This document shows positions 10,366 through 19,109 of a stretch of 64,000 nt of DNA, in pieces. The stretch spans positions 1 through 64,000 of the forward strand of contig NZ_DASRBQ010000097.1 in the NCBI RefSeq assembly GCF_035653575.1. The letters run 5' to 3'. The DNA is from Actinocrinis sp035653575. GTDB lineage: Bacteria; Actinomycetota; Actinomycetes; Streptomycetales; Catenulisporaceae. Made by a program: the position numbers and the translations under genes. The stretch's first letter is position 1. Each line of letters begins with the position of its first letter. A model generated the notes under the pieces. The model saw only the letters and a program-made list of their open reading frames with translations, was not told the origin of the DNA and did no database searches.

Positions 10366-11811
10366 GTGATCAGTTCTCCCGTGGACGCGCCGGATTCCCA
10401 TCACCCGTTCGAGGCCGCAGTACGGCCGGATGGCGTCAACCCGTTTTCGGCGGCGGCACCCGAAACGAGTACTGCTCATGAATCGGGCGCCGGGCGCGAA
10501 TCAGGGGCCGTCGCCGAATCCCGCGGCGCCGCGCAATCCGGAACCGTACGGGAATCCGCGACGGTTGCGAGCCCTGCGAAGACCGGCGAATCCGCGGGTG
10601 CTCCGGACGCGGTTTGGGACGTGGCGGTGGTCGGCGCCGGCCCGGCGGGAGCGAGCGCCGCTCGGGAGGCGGCCCGGGCCGGGGCGCGGGTGGTGCTGCT
10701 TGAGCGCGCGGCCTTCCCGCGGTACAAGACCTGCGGCGGCGGGCTGATCGGCCTGTCTCGCGAGGCGCTGCCCGAGGGCTTCGAACTGCCGGTACGGCAG
10801 TGGATCGACGCCATCACCTTCACCCAGCAGGGGCGCCGGGAGCGCACCAAGCGCGACCGGGACGGCGGCATGCTGGCGCTGGTCAACCGGACCGATTTCG
10901 ACCACGCGCTGGTCAAGGCCGCGGTCGAGGCCGGAGCCGAACTGCGCGAGGGCGCCGTGGTGACCGGCATCGAACAAGCCGAGGCGACCGGAAAGGGCCC
11001 GAAAGACAGAGAGCCGCGGCTGCCGGACGGCACCGTACTGCTGATGCTCGCGGACGGCTCCCGGGTGCGCGCCCGCGCGGTAGTCGGCGCGGACGGTTCG
11101 GCCAGCCGGGTGGCGCGCCACGTCGGCGTGACCTGCCGTCAGGTGGACCTGGGCCTGGAGGCGGAGATCCCGGTGCCGCCGGAGGTGGCGGCGCGCTGGG
11201 CCGGACGGGTGCTGATCGACTGGGGTCCGGTGCGTGGTTCGTACGGCTGGGTCTTCCCCAAGGGCGACGCGCTGACGGTCGGCGTCATCGCGGCGCGCGG
11301 CGGAGGCGAGGAGACGCGCGCGTATTACCGCGACTTCGTCGAGCAGCTGGGCCTGGCCGAATTCCCGGCGGCCCAGGACTCCGGGCATCTGACGCGGTGC
11401 CGCACCGCGGACTCGCCGCTGTCGCGCGGCCGAGTGCTGGTGGCCGGCGACGCGGCCGGCCTGCTGGATCCGTGGACGCGCGAAGGCATCTCCTATGCGC
11501 TGCGCTCGGGGCGGCTGGCCGGACAGGCCGCGGCCCGGATGGCCACCGGCCCGCAGCCGGCCGGTGAGAGCGGTGTCGAGCAGGCTGCCGCCGAGTACCG
11601 CGACCGGATCGAGACGCTGCTCGGCACCGAGATGGCGGCCGGGGAGCGGCTGCTCGCGGCGTTCGAGAAACGTCCCGGCTTCTTCCACGCGGCGGTCACC
11701 ACGTTGCCGGTCGCCTGGCGCGCGTTCGCAGAGGTCTGCCACGGCCGCACCACCTTTGCCGAACTGCTGCGCTCCCGGGCCGCGCAGGCGGCGCTGCGGG
11801 CCATCTCCTGA
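10366..11811 (+). CDS. Geranylgeranyl reductase family FAD-dependent oxidoreductase
   Basis: Flavoprotein of up to 481 residues. After an unusual Ala/Ser/Glu-rich N-terminal extension of about 80 residues comes the FAD-binding fold: VAVVGAGPAGASAAREAA, ERAAFPRYKTCGGGL, and the later VLVAGDAAGLLDPWTREGI, which contacts the flavin. These are the signatures of the ChlP/digeranylgeranylglycerophospholipid reductase group, which saturates isoprenoid double bonds; in actinomycetes a related enzyme acts on menaquinone side chains. The GTG at 10366 is the longest reading; a later start inside the extension is possible. No other isoprenoid gene is adjacent. Confidence 0.85.
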   Translation: MISSPVDAPDSHHPFEAAVRPDGVNPFSAAAPETSTAHESGAGRESGAVAESRGAAQSGTVRESATVASPAKTGESAGAPDAVWDVAVVGAGPAGASAAREAARAGARVVLLERAAFPRYKTCGGGLIGLSREALPEGFELPVRQWIDAITFTQQGRRERTKRDRDGGMLALVNRTDFDHALVKAAVEAGAELREGAVVTGIEQAEATGKGPKDREPRLPDGTVLLMLADGSRVRARAVVGADGSASRVARHVGVTCRQVDLGLEAEIPVPPEVAARWAGRVLIDWGPVRGSYGWVFPKGDALTVGVIAARGGGEETRAYYRDFVEQLGLAEFPAAQDSGHLTRCRTADSPLSRGRVLVAGDAAGLLDPWTREGISYALRSGRLAGQAAARMATGPQPAGESGVEQAAAEYRDRIETLLGTEMAAGERLLAAFEKRPGFFHAAVTTLPVAWRAFAEVCHGRTTFAELLRSRAAQAALRAIS

Positions 11812-11957
11812 GTCTGGCCCGGTCCCGGGGGCCACCCTGCCGATACCGGCGGCCTCTTGGCACACTATGAGTACGAGGTCTGTGACGCTCGGCCGGTTCG
11901 AGCGGTCGCCTTCCTCGTCGTCATGCCGAGCAACCCGGATCGATTGGTGGATCGGTC

Positions 11958-13226
11958 ATGCCATCGCGTTCAACCGCCGACGCCGAGCCGCACTTCCCTG
12001 CCTCCGCGCCCGCACGCGAGCTGGCCGGCCGGTGCGAGCCGCTGGTCGACGCGTTCGTGCAGCGCATGGCTGCGGAGTGGGCCGTCCAGCTGCCCGACTA
12101 TCCGACGCTGCGCAGCGTCGACGTCGCCGAAGCCGCGCGACTGGCCGTACTGACCTTCCTCAGGCGCGTTCAGGGTGCCGAGGCCGCGGTGCAAAACACC
12201 AGGGCGGTGTTCCGGCGGCGCGCCGCGCACCGGGCAGAAGAGGGCATGCCGCTGCCGATCCTGCTGCGCACGTACACGATTTCCGCGCGCGTGGTGTTCG
12301 AAGAACTCTGCCGCACCGCGCGCCCCGAGGAGACGGCCGCGCTGCCGGAGCTGGCCCGGTTGCTGCTCGCCACCCAGGACGAGGCGATCGACCAGGTCGC
12401 GCAGGCTTATCAGGAGGAGCTCGAGCTGCTCGGATCGGCGCGCCGGGACCGCCGCCGCGAGCTGGTGCGCGACCTGGTCGCGGGCGTGGCTCCCGAGGAT
12501 CCGGCGGCGGTTGAGGAGTTCGGCCTCGCGAAGGGTGCGATCGTGCTGGCGCTGGGGCTCAGCCGTGACGAGAAGGGATCCGGCGCCGAGTCGCTGCCGG
12601 TAGAACAGGCCGAGGTGAAGCAGGCCGCGGTGCATCGGCGGCTGCATCGGCTGCACGAGGCCGTCGACGTGTACTTCGGCGCGCCGATCCCCGCGCTGTT
12701 GGAGGGAAGCGGCGGCCACGTGCTCGTGCCGCGATCTACCGGCGACGCCGCGACCAGCGCGACGGCGCCGACGATCTCTGACGAACTCGTCCGCCGCCTC
12801 GCCGAGGCCTGGGGAAGCGGGATATGGATCGCGATGGCGGCCACGGAGCAGCCTGAGCAGATACCCTCCGCCGCGCGCACCGCGGGCGAGATCCTGCGGC
12901 TGGTGCGCGGGCTCGGCCGCCCGCCGGGGATCTACACGCTGGAAGACGTGCTGCTGGAGTATCACCTGACCCGGCCCAACGAGAGTTCCGGCCGGCTCAG
13001 CACCCTGCTTGACCCGCTGGCCGACCGGCCCGATCTGCTGCACACGGTCCGGGTGTACCTGGAGGAGGGGTATGACCGGCGGCGCACCGCGGGCCGTCTC
13101 GGACTGCACCCGAACACCGTGGACAACCGGTTGGCCAGGGTGACCGAACTCACCGGGCTCAATCCGGCGACGCCGCGCGGCGTCGCGCTGCTTCTTACCG
13201 CACTCGCGCTGCACGACCTGCGCTGA
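11958..13226 (+). CDS. PucR-type transcriptional regulator with C-terminal helix-turn-helix
   Basis: DNA-binding regulator of 422 residues. The N-terminal half is mainly alpha-helical (about 20-170, RsbR/PucR-like sensory region). The centre resembles the GGDEF-derived domain of CdaR/PucR proteins. The last 55 residues form the PucR helix-turn-helix, YDRRRTAGRLGLHPNTVDNR, followed by LTGLNPATPRG. Such proteins are usually activators of nearby or catabolic genes. It stands alone, 146 bp after the flavoenzyme gene in the same direction; what it senses cannot be read from the sequence. Confidence 0.88.
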   Translation: MPSRSTADAEPHFPASAPARELAGRCEPLVDAFVQRMAAEWAVQLPDYPTLRSVDVAEAARLAVLTFLRRVQGAEAAVQNTRAVFRRRAAHRAEEGMPLPILLRTYTISARVVFEELCRTARPEETAALPELARLLLATQDEAIDQVAQAYQEELELLGSARRDRRRELVRDLVAGVAPEDPAAVEEFGLAKGAIVLALGLSRDEKGSGAESLPVEQAEVKQAAVHRRLHRLHEAVDVYFGAPIPALLEGSGGHVLVPRSTGDAATSATAPTISDELVRRLAEAWGSGIWIAMAATEQPEQIPSAARTAGEILRLVRGLGRPPGIYTLEDVLLEYHLTRPNESSGRLSTLLDPLADRPDLLHTVRVYLEEGYDRRRTAGRLGLHPNTVDNRLARVTELTGLNPATPRGVALLLTALALHDLR

Positions 13227-13331
13227 CCACGCTCTCGGCAGGATTCCCGCAGGACCGCGGCGTGGCCTCCTGACGCGCCGCTGCGCGGTCACGCGGTTGC
13301 GGCAGAAATCGGACTCGGGCAGGTTGGACGA

Positions 13332-14174
13332 GTGACCATGGACGAGAACGCGCCGCACGACGCGGCCGAAGCACCGAAGAGCGCATCCAGCGCCGACGCC
13401 GCCGGCGCGCACGTAGCCCGCACGGCCGCCCGGCTGGGCGAATATGGGTTCTTCTTCGATTTCGACGGGACGCTCTCGCCGATCCAGCAGGACCCTGAGT
13501 CGGTGCAGCCGGTCCCCGGCGGGGTCGCCGCGCTCGCCGCGCTCGCCGCGAACGCCCGCGTGACCGCCATCGTCTCCGCCCGACCGGTCGCCTTCCTCGC
13601 CGGGCGCTTCGGCGGTGTGCCAGGCCTGCGTCTGAACGGCCTCTACGGCCTCGAATACTCGCCGGACGGCGGCGCGACCGTCACCACGGTGCCGGAAGCC
13701 GAGCCGTACGCGCCGGTGATCGCGCGCGTCGTCGCCGAGGCCCGCGAAGCGTTCCCCGGCGCGCTGATCGAGGACAAGCGGCTGTCCTGCGCGCTGCACT
13801 TCCGCACCGACCCCGCGCTCGAACCGGGCATCGAGTCCTGGGCCGCCCTGCACGCCGAGGCGTACGGTCTGCGGCTTCAGCACGGCCGGATGGTCGTGGA
13901 GCTCAAGCCTCCGCTGGACACCGACAAGGGCGCGGTCGTGCTGCGCGAGGCCGCCGGCCTGGCCGGAGCCTGGTATTTCGGGGACGATCTCGGCGACCTG
14001 CCCGCTTTCGCCGCCCTGGACAAGCTCGCCGCCGAGCAGCCCGGATTCCACGCGGTGCGGGTGGCGGTCGGCACGGCGGAAGGCCGCGGCGCGGCGCTGG
14101 CCGAGCACGCGGATGTGCTGCTGGATGGGCCGGAATCGGTGCCCACGCTGCTTGATTCGTTCCATTGCGGCTGA
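13332..14174 (+). CDS. otsB: Trehalose-6-phosphate phosphatase
   Basis: HAD-superfamily phosphatase of about 280 residues that converts trehalose 6-phosphate to trehalose. HAD motif I is FFDFDGTLSP with nucleophile and acid Asp at about 43 and 45. Motif II lies in VTAIVSARP, the substrate-side segment is LNGLYGLEY, the conserved lysine is in LDTDKGAV and motif IV is GDDLGD. Length and order fit OtsB. The start is either GTG 13332 or ATG 13338. No trehalose-phosphate synthase (otsA) gene is nearby. Confidence 0.9.
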   Translation: MTMDENAPHDAAEAPKSASSADAAGAHVARTAARLGEYGFFFDFDGTLSPIQQDPESVQPVPGGVAALAALAANARVTAIVSARPVAFLAGRFGGVPGLRLNGLYGLEYSPDGGATVTTVPEAEPYAPVIARVVAEAREAFPGALIEDKRLSCALHFRTDPALEPGIESWAALHAEAYGLRLQHGRMVVELKPPLDTDKGAVVLREAAGLAGAWYFGDDLGDLPAFAALDKLAAEQPGFHAVRVAVGTAEGRGAALAEHADVLLDGPESVPTLLDSFHCG

Positions 14175-14225
14175 CATGACGCAGGGGCACCGTGAGAAAC
14201 TGTCCCGGTGAAGGAGCAACCCCGC

Positions 14226-14549
14226 ATGCGCCCCGTGCCGCTGCTGTATGAGCCGGCCGCCGAGGAGCCGCAGGACAACCGGTTCTTCGGGCTGGACGAC
14301 ATAACCGACGCCGCGGAGTTGCTTGAGCGCGCCACCGACCTGCACTCGGCGTTCCGCGCGGCCGCCGACCGGGCCGGCGCGTATCAGGCCATCGCCGCGG
14401 CGGAGCTGACCGACCCGCGCCGCTTCGACCGCATCACCTATCCCGAACTGGCCGAGCGGATCGGGGTGACCCCGGCCGTCGCCGAGACCATGGCCGAACG
14501 CGGCCGGCAGATCCTCAAGGGCGAGGACGACGAACACGGCAGGTACTGA
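14226..14549 (+). CDS. Conserved small protein of unknown function
   Basis: 107-residue acidic, probably soluble helical protein. ATG 14226 is chosen because AAGGAG sits 9 bases upstream; an earlier in-frame GTG at 14208 has no such site. The C-terminal half (ITYPELAERIGVTPAVAETM) looks like a helix-turn-helix or helical hairpin, so nucleic-acid binding is possible but unproven. It lies 51 bp after otsB in the same direction and may share its transcript. No family was recognised. Confidence 0.7.
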   Translation: MRPVPLLYEPAAEEPQDNRFFGLDDITDAAELLERATDLHSAFRAAADRAGAYQAIAAAELTDPRRFDRITYPELAERIGVTPAVAETMAERGRQILKGEDDEHGRY

Positions 14550-14664
14550 GATCCAAGACCCGGGCTAACGGCGTCTCACGGTAGGGTCGGTCGGCGAACG
14601 GCCCGCGGATCGAACCGCGATCCGAAAGTACCGAGCCCCCGGATACAGGAGTGGTGAGCCGGCC

Positions 14665-16320
14665 TTGACCGCCGTCGCGAGTACCCCAGCAGCCGTCGGA
14701 GGCGAGGCCGCGCCGAACGACGGGCTCGAGGCCCCGCCCCGCCGCTGGCCGCACGTGCTCGGCGTCGGCGCGATCGTCTCGCTGTACACGGCGCTGTACT
14801 CGACTTATCTGCTCATCCTGCACACGACGCTGCAGGACGGGCTCGCCGACGTCGGCGAGTACGACCAGGCCATCTCGGGCTACGCGCACTTCATGGGGCC
14901 GCACTCCCCCTTCGTCGGGCTGCACGGCGCGGGCGACGCCGGAAAGCTGCAGCTGGCCGACCACTTCACCCCGCTGCTCGCGCTGATGTCCCCCTTCTAC
15001 TGGATCCACGACGGCCCCGAGACGATGCTGATCGAGACCGCGGTGCTGACCGCGCTGCCGATCATCCCGCTGTGGCTGTTCGTGCGGCGCGCGGTGCGCA
15101 ACTCGGGGCGCTTCGGCTCGCTGGCGGCGAACCTGTCCGCGTACCTGGTCGTGATCGGTTACGGGGTGACCTGGCCGCTGCAGATGGCGCTGTGGTTCGA
15201 GTTCCACGAGGTCTTCCTGGAACTGCCGATCCTGATGTGGATGATCGAGCGGGCGCAGGCCGGGCGGCTGCGACAGGCCGCGCTGATCAGCCTGCTGCTG
15301 CTCGGGGTCAAGGACGACATGGGCTTCGTCGTGGCGATCTTCGGGCTCTACCTCGCCACGAAGGACGCGACGGTGCGGGACTGGGCGCGCTGGCTGCCGC
15401 GGGCGCTGCGGCGGCCGCGGCTGGTGCTGGACACGGTCCGGCGGCGCGACCGGGCCTGGTTCCTCGCCCTCGTGCCGGTCGGGCTCGGCATGGTCTGGCT
15501 GGTGGCGCAGGTGCTGCTGCCGGCGGCCGGCGGCAGCCCGAACCGGGACTTCACCTACACCGAGTTCGGCCCGACCCAGTCGGCGGCGATGCACGCGATG
15601 CTGGCCGACCCGGGGAACACGTTCGCGACGCTGTTCAACTCGCACTACAAGACGCAGACGCTAGAGATGCTGCTGTGGCCGGTGCTCGGGCTGTGTCTGC
15701 TCTCCCCGCTGAGCCTGATGGCCGCGCCCCTGTTGATGGAGCGGTTCCTGTCGGTCAATCAGCTGTACTGGGTGATGCCGTACCACTACAACGCGTTCCT
15801 AGTGCCGATCATCTTCTGCGCGGGCGTCGACGGGGCGCTGCGGCTCTCCCGCTGGCTGACCTCCGCCCGGCTGAGCGCTCGGGTCGCGAGGCACGGGCAG
15901 CCTTTCCGCAGCGCGCTGATGACGGCGTTCGCGATGTACGTCGCCATATACGCGTGGTCGACGTTCGACCGCTACCCGATGCACCACATGACGCAGGCGT
16001 CGTTCTGGGACGTCTCGAATCCGAGCGTGGTAGCCGCGAAGCAGGCCGCGTCGAAGATCCCGGACAACGCGTACGTCGCGTCGGCGACGCAGGTCGGCCC
16101 GCAGCTGCTCAGCCGGGACAAGGTCGTGATGTGGGGTCCGCCCGGCGACCGGAACTATCCGGCGCCGCCATGGGTGCTCGCGGACGTGAAGCGGACCTCC
16201 TATCCGTTCAAGGACGTGGCGGCGCAGCAGGCAGAGGTGCAGCGGCTTGAGTCGACCGGCTACCGGGTCGTCTTCCAGAGCGACGGCTGGTTGGTGCTGC
16301 ACGACGCGGCGCTCGGCTGA
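14665..16320 (+). CDS. DUF2079 family polytopic membrane protein
   Basis: 551 residues with about ten hydrophobic segments. Segments such as DVGEYDQAISGYAHF near the N-terminus and LQLADHFTPLLALMSPFYW fit DUF2079, a family with the fold of membrane glycosyltransferases that use lipid-linked sugars. The acidic residues in the first external loop (DVGEYDQ) and the following HF segment are the family's putative active site. A TTG at 14665 is the only suitable start; AGGA lies 14 bases upstream. Probable role in cell-envelope glycan modification (inference). Confidence 0.82.
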   Translation: MTAVASTPAAVGGEAAPNDGLEAPPRRWPHVLGVGAIVSLYTALYSTYLLILHTTLQDGLADVGEYDQAISGYAHFMGPHSPFVGLHGAGDAGKLQLADHFTPLLALMSPFYWIHDGPETMLIETAVLTALPIIPLWLFVRRAVRNSGRFGSLAANLSAYLVVIGYGVTWPLQMALWFEFHEVFLELPILMWMIERAQAGRLRQAALISLLLLGVKDDMGFVVAIFGLYLATKDATVRDWARWLPRALRRPRLVLDTVRRRDRAWFLALVPVGLGMVWLVAQVLLPAAGGSPNRDFTYTEFGPTQSAAMHAMLADPGNTFATLFNSHYKTQTLEMLLWPVLGLCLLSPLSLMAAPLLMERFLSVNQLYWVMPYHYNAFLVPIIFCAGVDGALRLSRWLTSARLSARVARHGQPFRSALMTAFAMYVAIYAWSTFDRYPMHHMTQASFWDVSNPSVVAAKQAASKIPDNAYVASATQVGPQLLSRDKVVMWGPPGDRNYPAPPWVLADVKRTSYPFKDVAAQQAEVQRLESTGYRVVFQSDGWLVLHDAALG

Positions 16321-16376
16321 GCGGGGCTTGGTCGACCTGGTCGACTCGGCTGAGCCGACCGCGGGACCCGAAAGAG

Positions 16377-16422
16377 CGTCAGAGCCCGGTCGGTCCTCGC
16401 GCGGACTGACCGGGCTCTGACG
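16377..16422 (+). terminator. Strong hairpin terminator after the DUF2079 gene
   Basis: Fifteen perfectly paired bases (16377-16391 with 16408-16422, CGTCAGAGCCCGGTC type) extend inward by about five more pairs including one G-T wobble. No clear T-run. It sits between convergent genes and may work in both directions. Confidence 0.75.
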
Positions 16423-16444
16423 TCGACTGACCGAAGGCGCACCG

Positions 16445-16477
16445 GAGGCGGCCCGCTCCACCGTGCGGGGCCGCCTC
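16445..16477 (-). terminator. Hairpin terminator after the DUF3145 gene
   Basis: Ten-bp perfect stem (GAGGCGGCCC / GGGCCGCCTC) ending 4 bases beyond the stop codon of the leftward DUF3145 gene. Together with the 16377-16422 hairpin it insulates the convergent pair. Confidence 0.65.
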
Positions 16478-16481
16478 GTTG

Positions 16482-16973
16482 CTAGACCACCTGGTGCAGC
16501 CAGCGCACCGGTGCTCCGTCACCGGCGCAGCGGAAGGGTTCGAGCTCGTCGTCCCAGGGCTTGCCGAGCAGGTTCTGCAGCTCGGCCTCCAGATCGCCGC
16601 CGCGCCCGGCGCGCAGCATCGCGGCGCGCAGCCGGTCCTCGGAGATCATGATGTCGCCGTGCACTCCGGTCACGGCGTGGAACACCCCGAGGTCCGGTGT
16701 GGAGGAGTAGCGCTCGCCCTCGGCGCCGACCGAGGGTTCCTCGGTCACCTCGAAGCGCAGCAGCTGCCAACCGCGCAGCGCGGAGGCAAGCCTGGTCGCG
16801 GTGCCGGGCTCCGCGGTCCACGGCAGCTCGGCACGCCAGGTCGACGGCGCGGCGGGCTGCCGCGCCCAGTCCAGGCTCACGCGCACGCCCAGGACTCCCG
16901 CGACCGCCCACTCGACGTGCGGGCACAGCGCGCGGGGCGCGGAGTGGATGTACAGGACTCCACGAGTAGGCAC
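16482..16973 (-). CDS. DUF3145 family protein
   Basis: 163-residue soluble protein of an actinobacteria-specific family of unknown function. The start at GTG 16973 gives the family's typical beginning, PTRGVLYIHSAPRALCPHVE, and has AAGGAG 8 bases upstream. The frame stays open 43 codons further but without family similarity. Later conserved-looking segments are VFHAVTGVHGDIMISEDRLR and GKPWDDELEPFRCAGDG. It is a single-gene unit with its own promoter candidate at 17092-17119 and a hairpin after the stop. Confidence 0.88.
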   Translation of the reverse strand: MPTRGVLYIHSAPRALCPHVEWAVAGVLGVRVSLDWARQPAAPSTWRAELPWTAEPGTATRLASALRGWQLLRFEVTEEPSVGAEGERYSSTPDLGVFHAVTGVHGDIMISEDRLRAAMLRAGRGGDLEAELQNLLGKPWDDELEPFRCAGDGAPVRWLHQVV

Positions 16974-17601
16974 GGCGGTGTCTCCTTCGGTCGGCGATCG
17001 GTGGACGAGGTGCGCCTTCCCCAGCGGCCTTGTCCCGTAGCTGCCGACCCAGCGATCCGTCGCTGTGTCGCCTTCGCGAGTCGTACTTGTCTGTATATTC
17101 ACTTATCAGGCCAACGCAACCACACAACCGGGCCAATCTCGCGATCGGTCCGTGCGGATGCACGAGGCGTCCGCAACTGCTGTGCAGAATGTTCCCCACA
17201 AACGAGCCACCCTCACCTCGCGATGAGGCGAAGTTCTGTGGCTCGCATTGGCCGCCGTCAGCCTATCGCGAAACGGCGATCAACGCGTGGAACAAGTTCC
17301 GCACCCGGGAGGACGGACCCGCTTCGACCGGTGCCATGTGGCCCGGCACCTGGCCGATCACGTACCGTCGTCCCGCCCCGAGACCTTATTGGAAGCATCC
17401 GGGGCCTGTCAGGAGCCCGTACGGGTGACAATCTGACGAAGGATCACCGGAGCGGACCGATCAGCGGCTCAGCCGGTCGTCCCATCCTCGGGCCTTGTCA
17501 CCCGGACGCTGGTCAAGACGCTGTCGCGGGTTAGTTCGGCTGGGCTATCGGCTCTGTCGCCGCGTCACTTCCGCACCGCCCGCGGACGCCAGCGGCCTCG
17601 G
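16974..17601. other. 628-bp region upstream of the DUF3145 gene
   Basis: No convincing gene. It contains the promoter candidate at 17092-17119 and an 8-bp inverted repeat CGAGCCAC/GTGGCTCG (17203-17210, 17238-17245) with a nested 5-bp hairpin. The remaining 350 bases show nothing recognisable. Confidence 0.5.
17092..17119 (-). promoter_or_regulatory. Candidate vegetative promoter of the DUF3145 gene
   Basis: On the minus strand TTGCGT (17119-17114), a 16-base spacer and TATACA (17097-17092). The start site would be near 17085, leaving a leader of about 110 bases before GTG 16973. Confidence 0.45.
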
Positions 17602-17802
17602 TCAGCTCTTGCCCATGGTGCCGACCAGTGCCCAAACGGAGCAGCAGACGCCGGCGGCGAGCAGCGCGGCGCACAGCCAGCGGCTGCGTCTCGCCAGCGC
17701 GGCGCGGCGCAGGATCTTGCGTTCCACCGCATAGAGGAACGACAGCTCCTGCGCGAGCCAGGCCTCGACGTCCGAGGCTGGCGGGCGTCCGTGGCGATCC
17801 AT
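17602..17802 (-). CDS. Small single-pass membrane protein, unknown function
   Basis: 66 residues: an amphipathic helix (EAWLAQELSFLYAVERKIL), a basic patch (RRAALARRSR), and one membrane helix (WLCAALLAAGVCCSVWALVG) near the C-terminus. The basic patch before the helix predicts the N-terminus in the cytoplasm. A weak GGGCGGA lies upstream of the ATG. The protein-like layout supports a real gene; no family was recognised. Confidence 0.5.
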   Translation of the reverse strand: MDRHGRPPASDVEAWLAQELSFLYAVERKILRRAALARRSRWLCAALLAAGVCCSVWALVGTMGKS

Positions 17803-18091
17803 CAGCTATCCGCCCTTTCTGCTCCGCTGGTCTGCGCAACCGCGGCGGGCGAACCGGCCGGCGGCGGCACACACCGGTCTAAAAGCCGGTCGCCGGGAGG
17901 TTTCGGGCGAGAGCCCCGATCCACCCGGCATTGCGACTTTCTCCCAGACCAGCCGCGTGAACAAGACCTCCACGCAAGCGTTACTTAGCCGTGACATTAG
18001 TCGGATGTGCATTCCATCGCACACAACGAGGTCGCGGCCGGGCTCAAGCGCCACGATGGCTGCCAGGCCGATTGGCCATCCGGCAGGTTGG

Positions 18092-19030
18092 CTAGCGGTG
18101 TTCGGCGCGCGGCGGAGTGCGCTCGATCGTGAGCAGGGCCTCCGGCGCATGGTCCACCTGAAGCGTGGTGTGCTTGATCCCGTACTGCTCGCGCAGCAAC
18201 TCCTGCAGCCGGCCGCGTACCGCATGGCAGTCCTGTCCTGGGACCACGAGGACGTGGGCGGAAAGGGCCGCGAAGCCCGAGGTGATGGTCCAGATGTGCA
18301 GGTCATGCACCTCGGAGACCTGCGGGTCCGCGGCCATCGCACCGCCGACCGCGGTCGGGTCGAGGCCGGCCGGGGCGCCTTCAAGGAAGATCCGCCACGA
18401 GTCGCGCACCAGCCGGTATCCGGCCCGCGCCATCAGGGCGGCGACGAAGAGCGAGGCGATCGCGTCGGCGCGGTCGAAACCGGTGGTCAGCACCACGATC
18501 CCGGACACGGCGGTGGCGAGGAACGCCCAGGCGTCGCTCAGGATGTGCTGGAACGCGCCCTCGACGTTCAGGCTCGTCCGGTTGGCCCGGCTGATGAGCA
18601 GCGCCGCCGCGGCGTTGATCGCGATGCCGACGAGCGCGGTGGCGGTGACCGGTCCGCCGGCCACGTTCGGCGGCTCGATCAGCCGGCGCACCGCCTCGTA
18701 GGTGAAGACGACCACGAGCACGAGCAGCGTGATCCCGTTCGCCTGCGCGGAGAGGATCTCGGCGCGGCGCAGCCCGTAGGTCCACGGCCCGCTGGCCGGG
18801 CGCGCCGCCAGCCGCATCGCGAACAGCGCGAGGCCGAGCGAGGCGGCGTCGGTGAGCATGTGGCCGGCGTCGGAGACCAGGGCGAGGGAGCGGGAGGCGA
18901 GGCCGACGGCGATCTCCGCGGCCATGAAGGCGAGGATCAGGCCGAGCGCGGCGGTCAGATAGCGGCGGTCGGAATCCGCCGAGACCGCCGCGCCGTGGTC
19001 GTGCTCGTGGCCGTGTCCCTGCTCACTCAT
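18092..19030 (-). CDS. Cation diffusion facilitator, zinc-type efflux transporter
   Basis: 312-residue membrane antiporter that exports Zn2+ or related divalent metals. The N-terminus is His-rich (GHGHEHDHG), followed by six membrane helices. The metal site is visible in helix 2 (SDAGHMLTD) and helix 5 (HILSDAWAF), i.e. the HxxxD pair typical of ZitB/CzcD. The cytoplasmic C-terminal metal-binding domain includes VHDLHIWTITSGF. A palindrome 45-57 bases upstream suggests metal-dependent control. Very little leader separates a TATGCT element from the ATG, so the transcript may be nearly leaderless. Confidence 0.93.
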   Translation of the reverse strand: MSEQGHGHEHDHGAAVSADSDRRYLTAALGLILAFMAAEIAVGLASRSLALVSDAGHMLTDAASLGLALFAMRLAARPASGPWTYGLRRAEILSAQANGITLLVLVVVFTYEAVRRLIEPPNVAGGPVTATALVGIAINAAAALLISRANRTSLNVEGAFQHILSDAWAFLATAVSGIVVLTTGFDRADAIASLFVAALMARAGYRLVRDSWRIFLEGAPAGLDPTAVGGAMAADPQVSEVHDLHIWTITSGFAALSAHVLVVPGQDCHAVRGRLQELLREQYGIKHTTLQVDHAPEALLTIERTPPRAEHR

Positions 19031-19074
19031 GGTGCCAGCATAGCCGGTAAAACAGCATATTGAGATATGACAAT

Positions 19075-19087
19075 GACAACGGTTGTC
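19075..19087. promoter_or_regulatory. Candidate metal-responsive operator of the efflux gene
   Basis: Perfect inverted repeat GACAAC-g-GTTGTC, preceded by a further partial copy of its left half (ATGACAATGACAAC, 19067-19080). It lies in the 79-bp gap upstream of the cation efflux gene, where a Zur- or ArsR-type repressor would be expected. Which regulator binds is unknown. Confidence 0.4.
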
Positions 19088-19109
19088 GACGTCGGTAGCG
19101 CTGCCGGGA

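Noticed and set aside
11970..14537. 855-codon open frame antisense to the PucR and otsB genes
   Set aside because: No recognisable domain, and the sense strand carries two clear families with good codon bias.
17030..17428. 132-codon plus-strand frame in the region upstream of DUF3145
   Set aside because: It runs through the promoter of the DUF3145 gene and shows no protein-like pattern.
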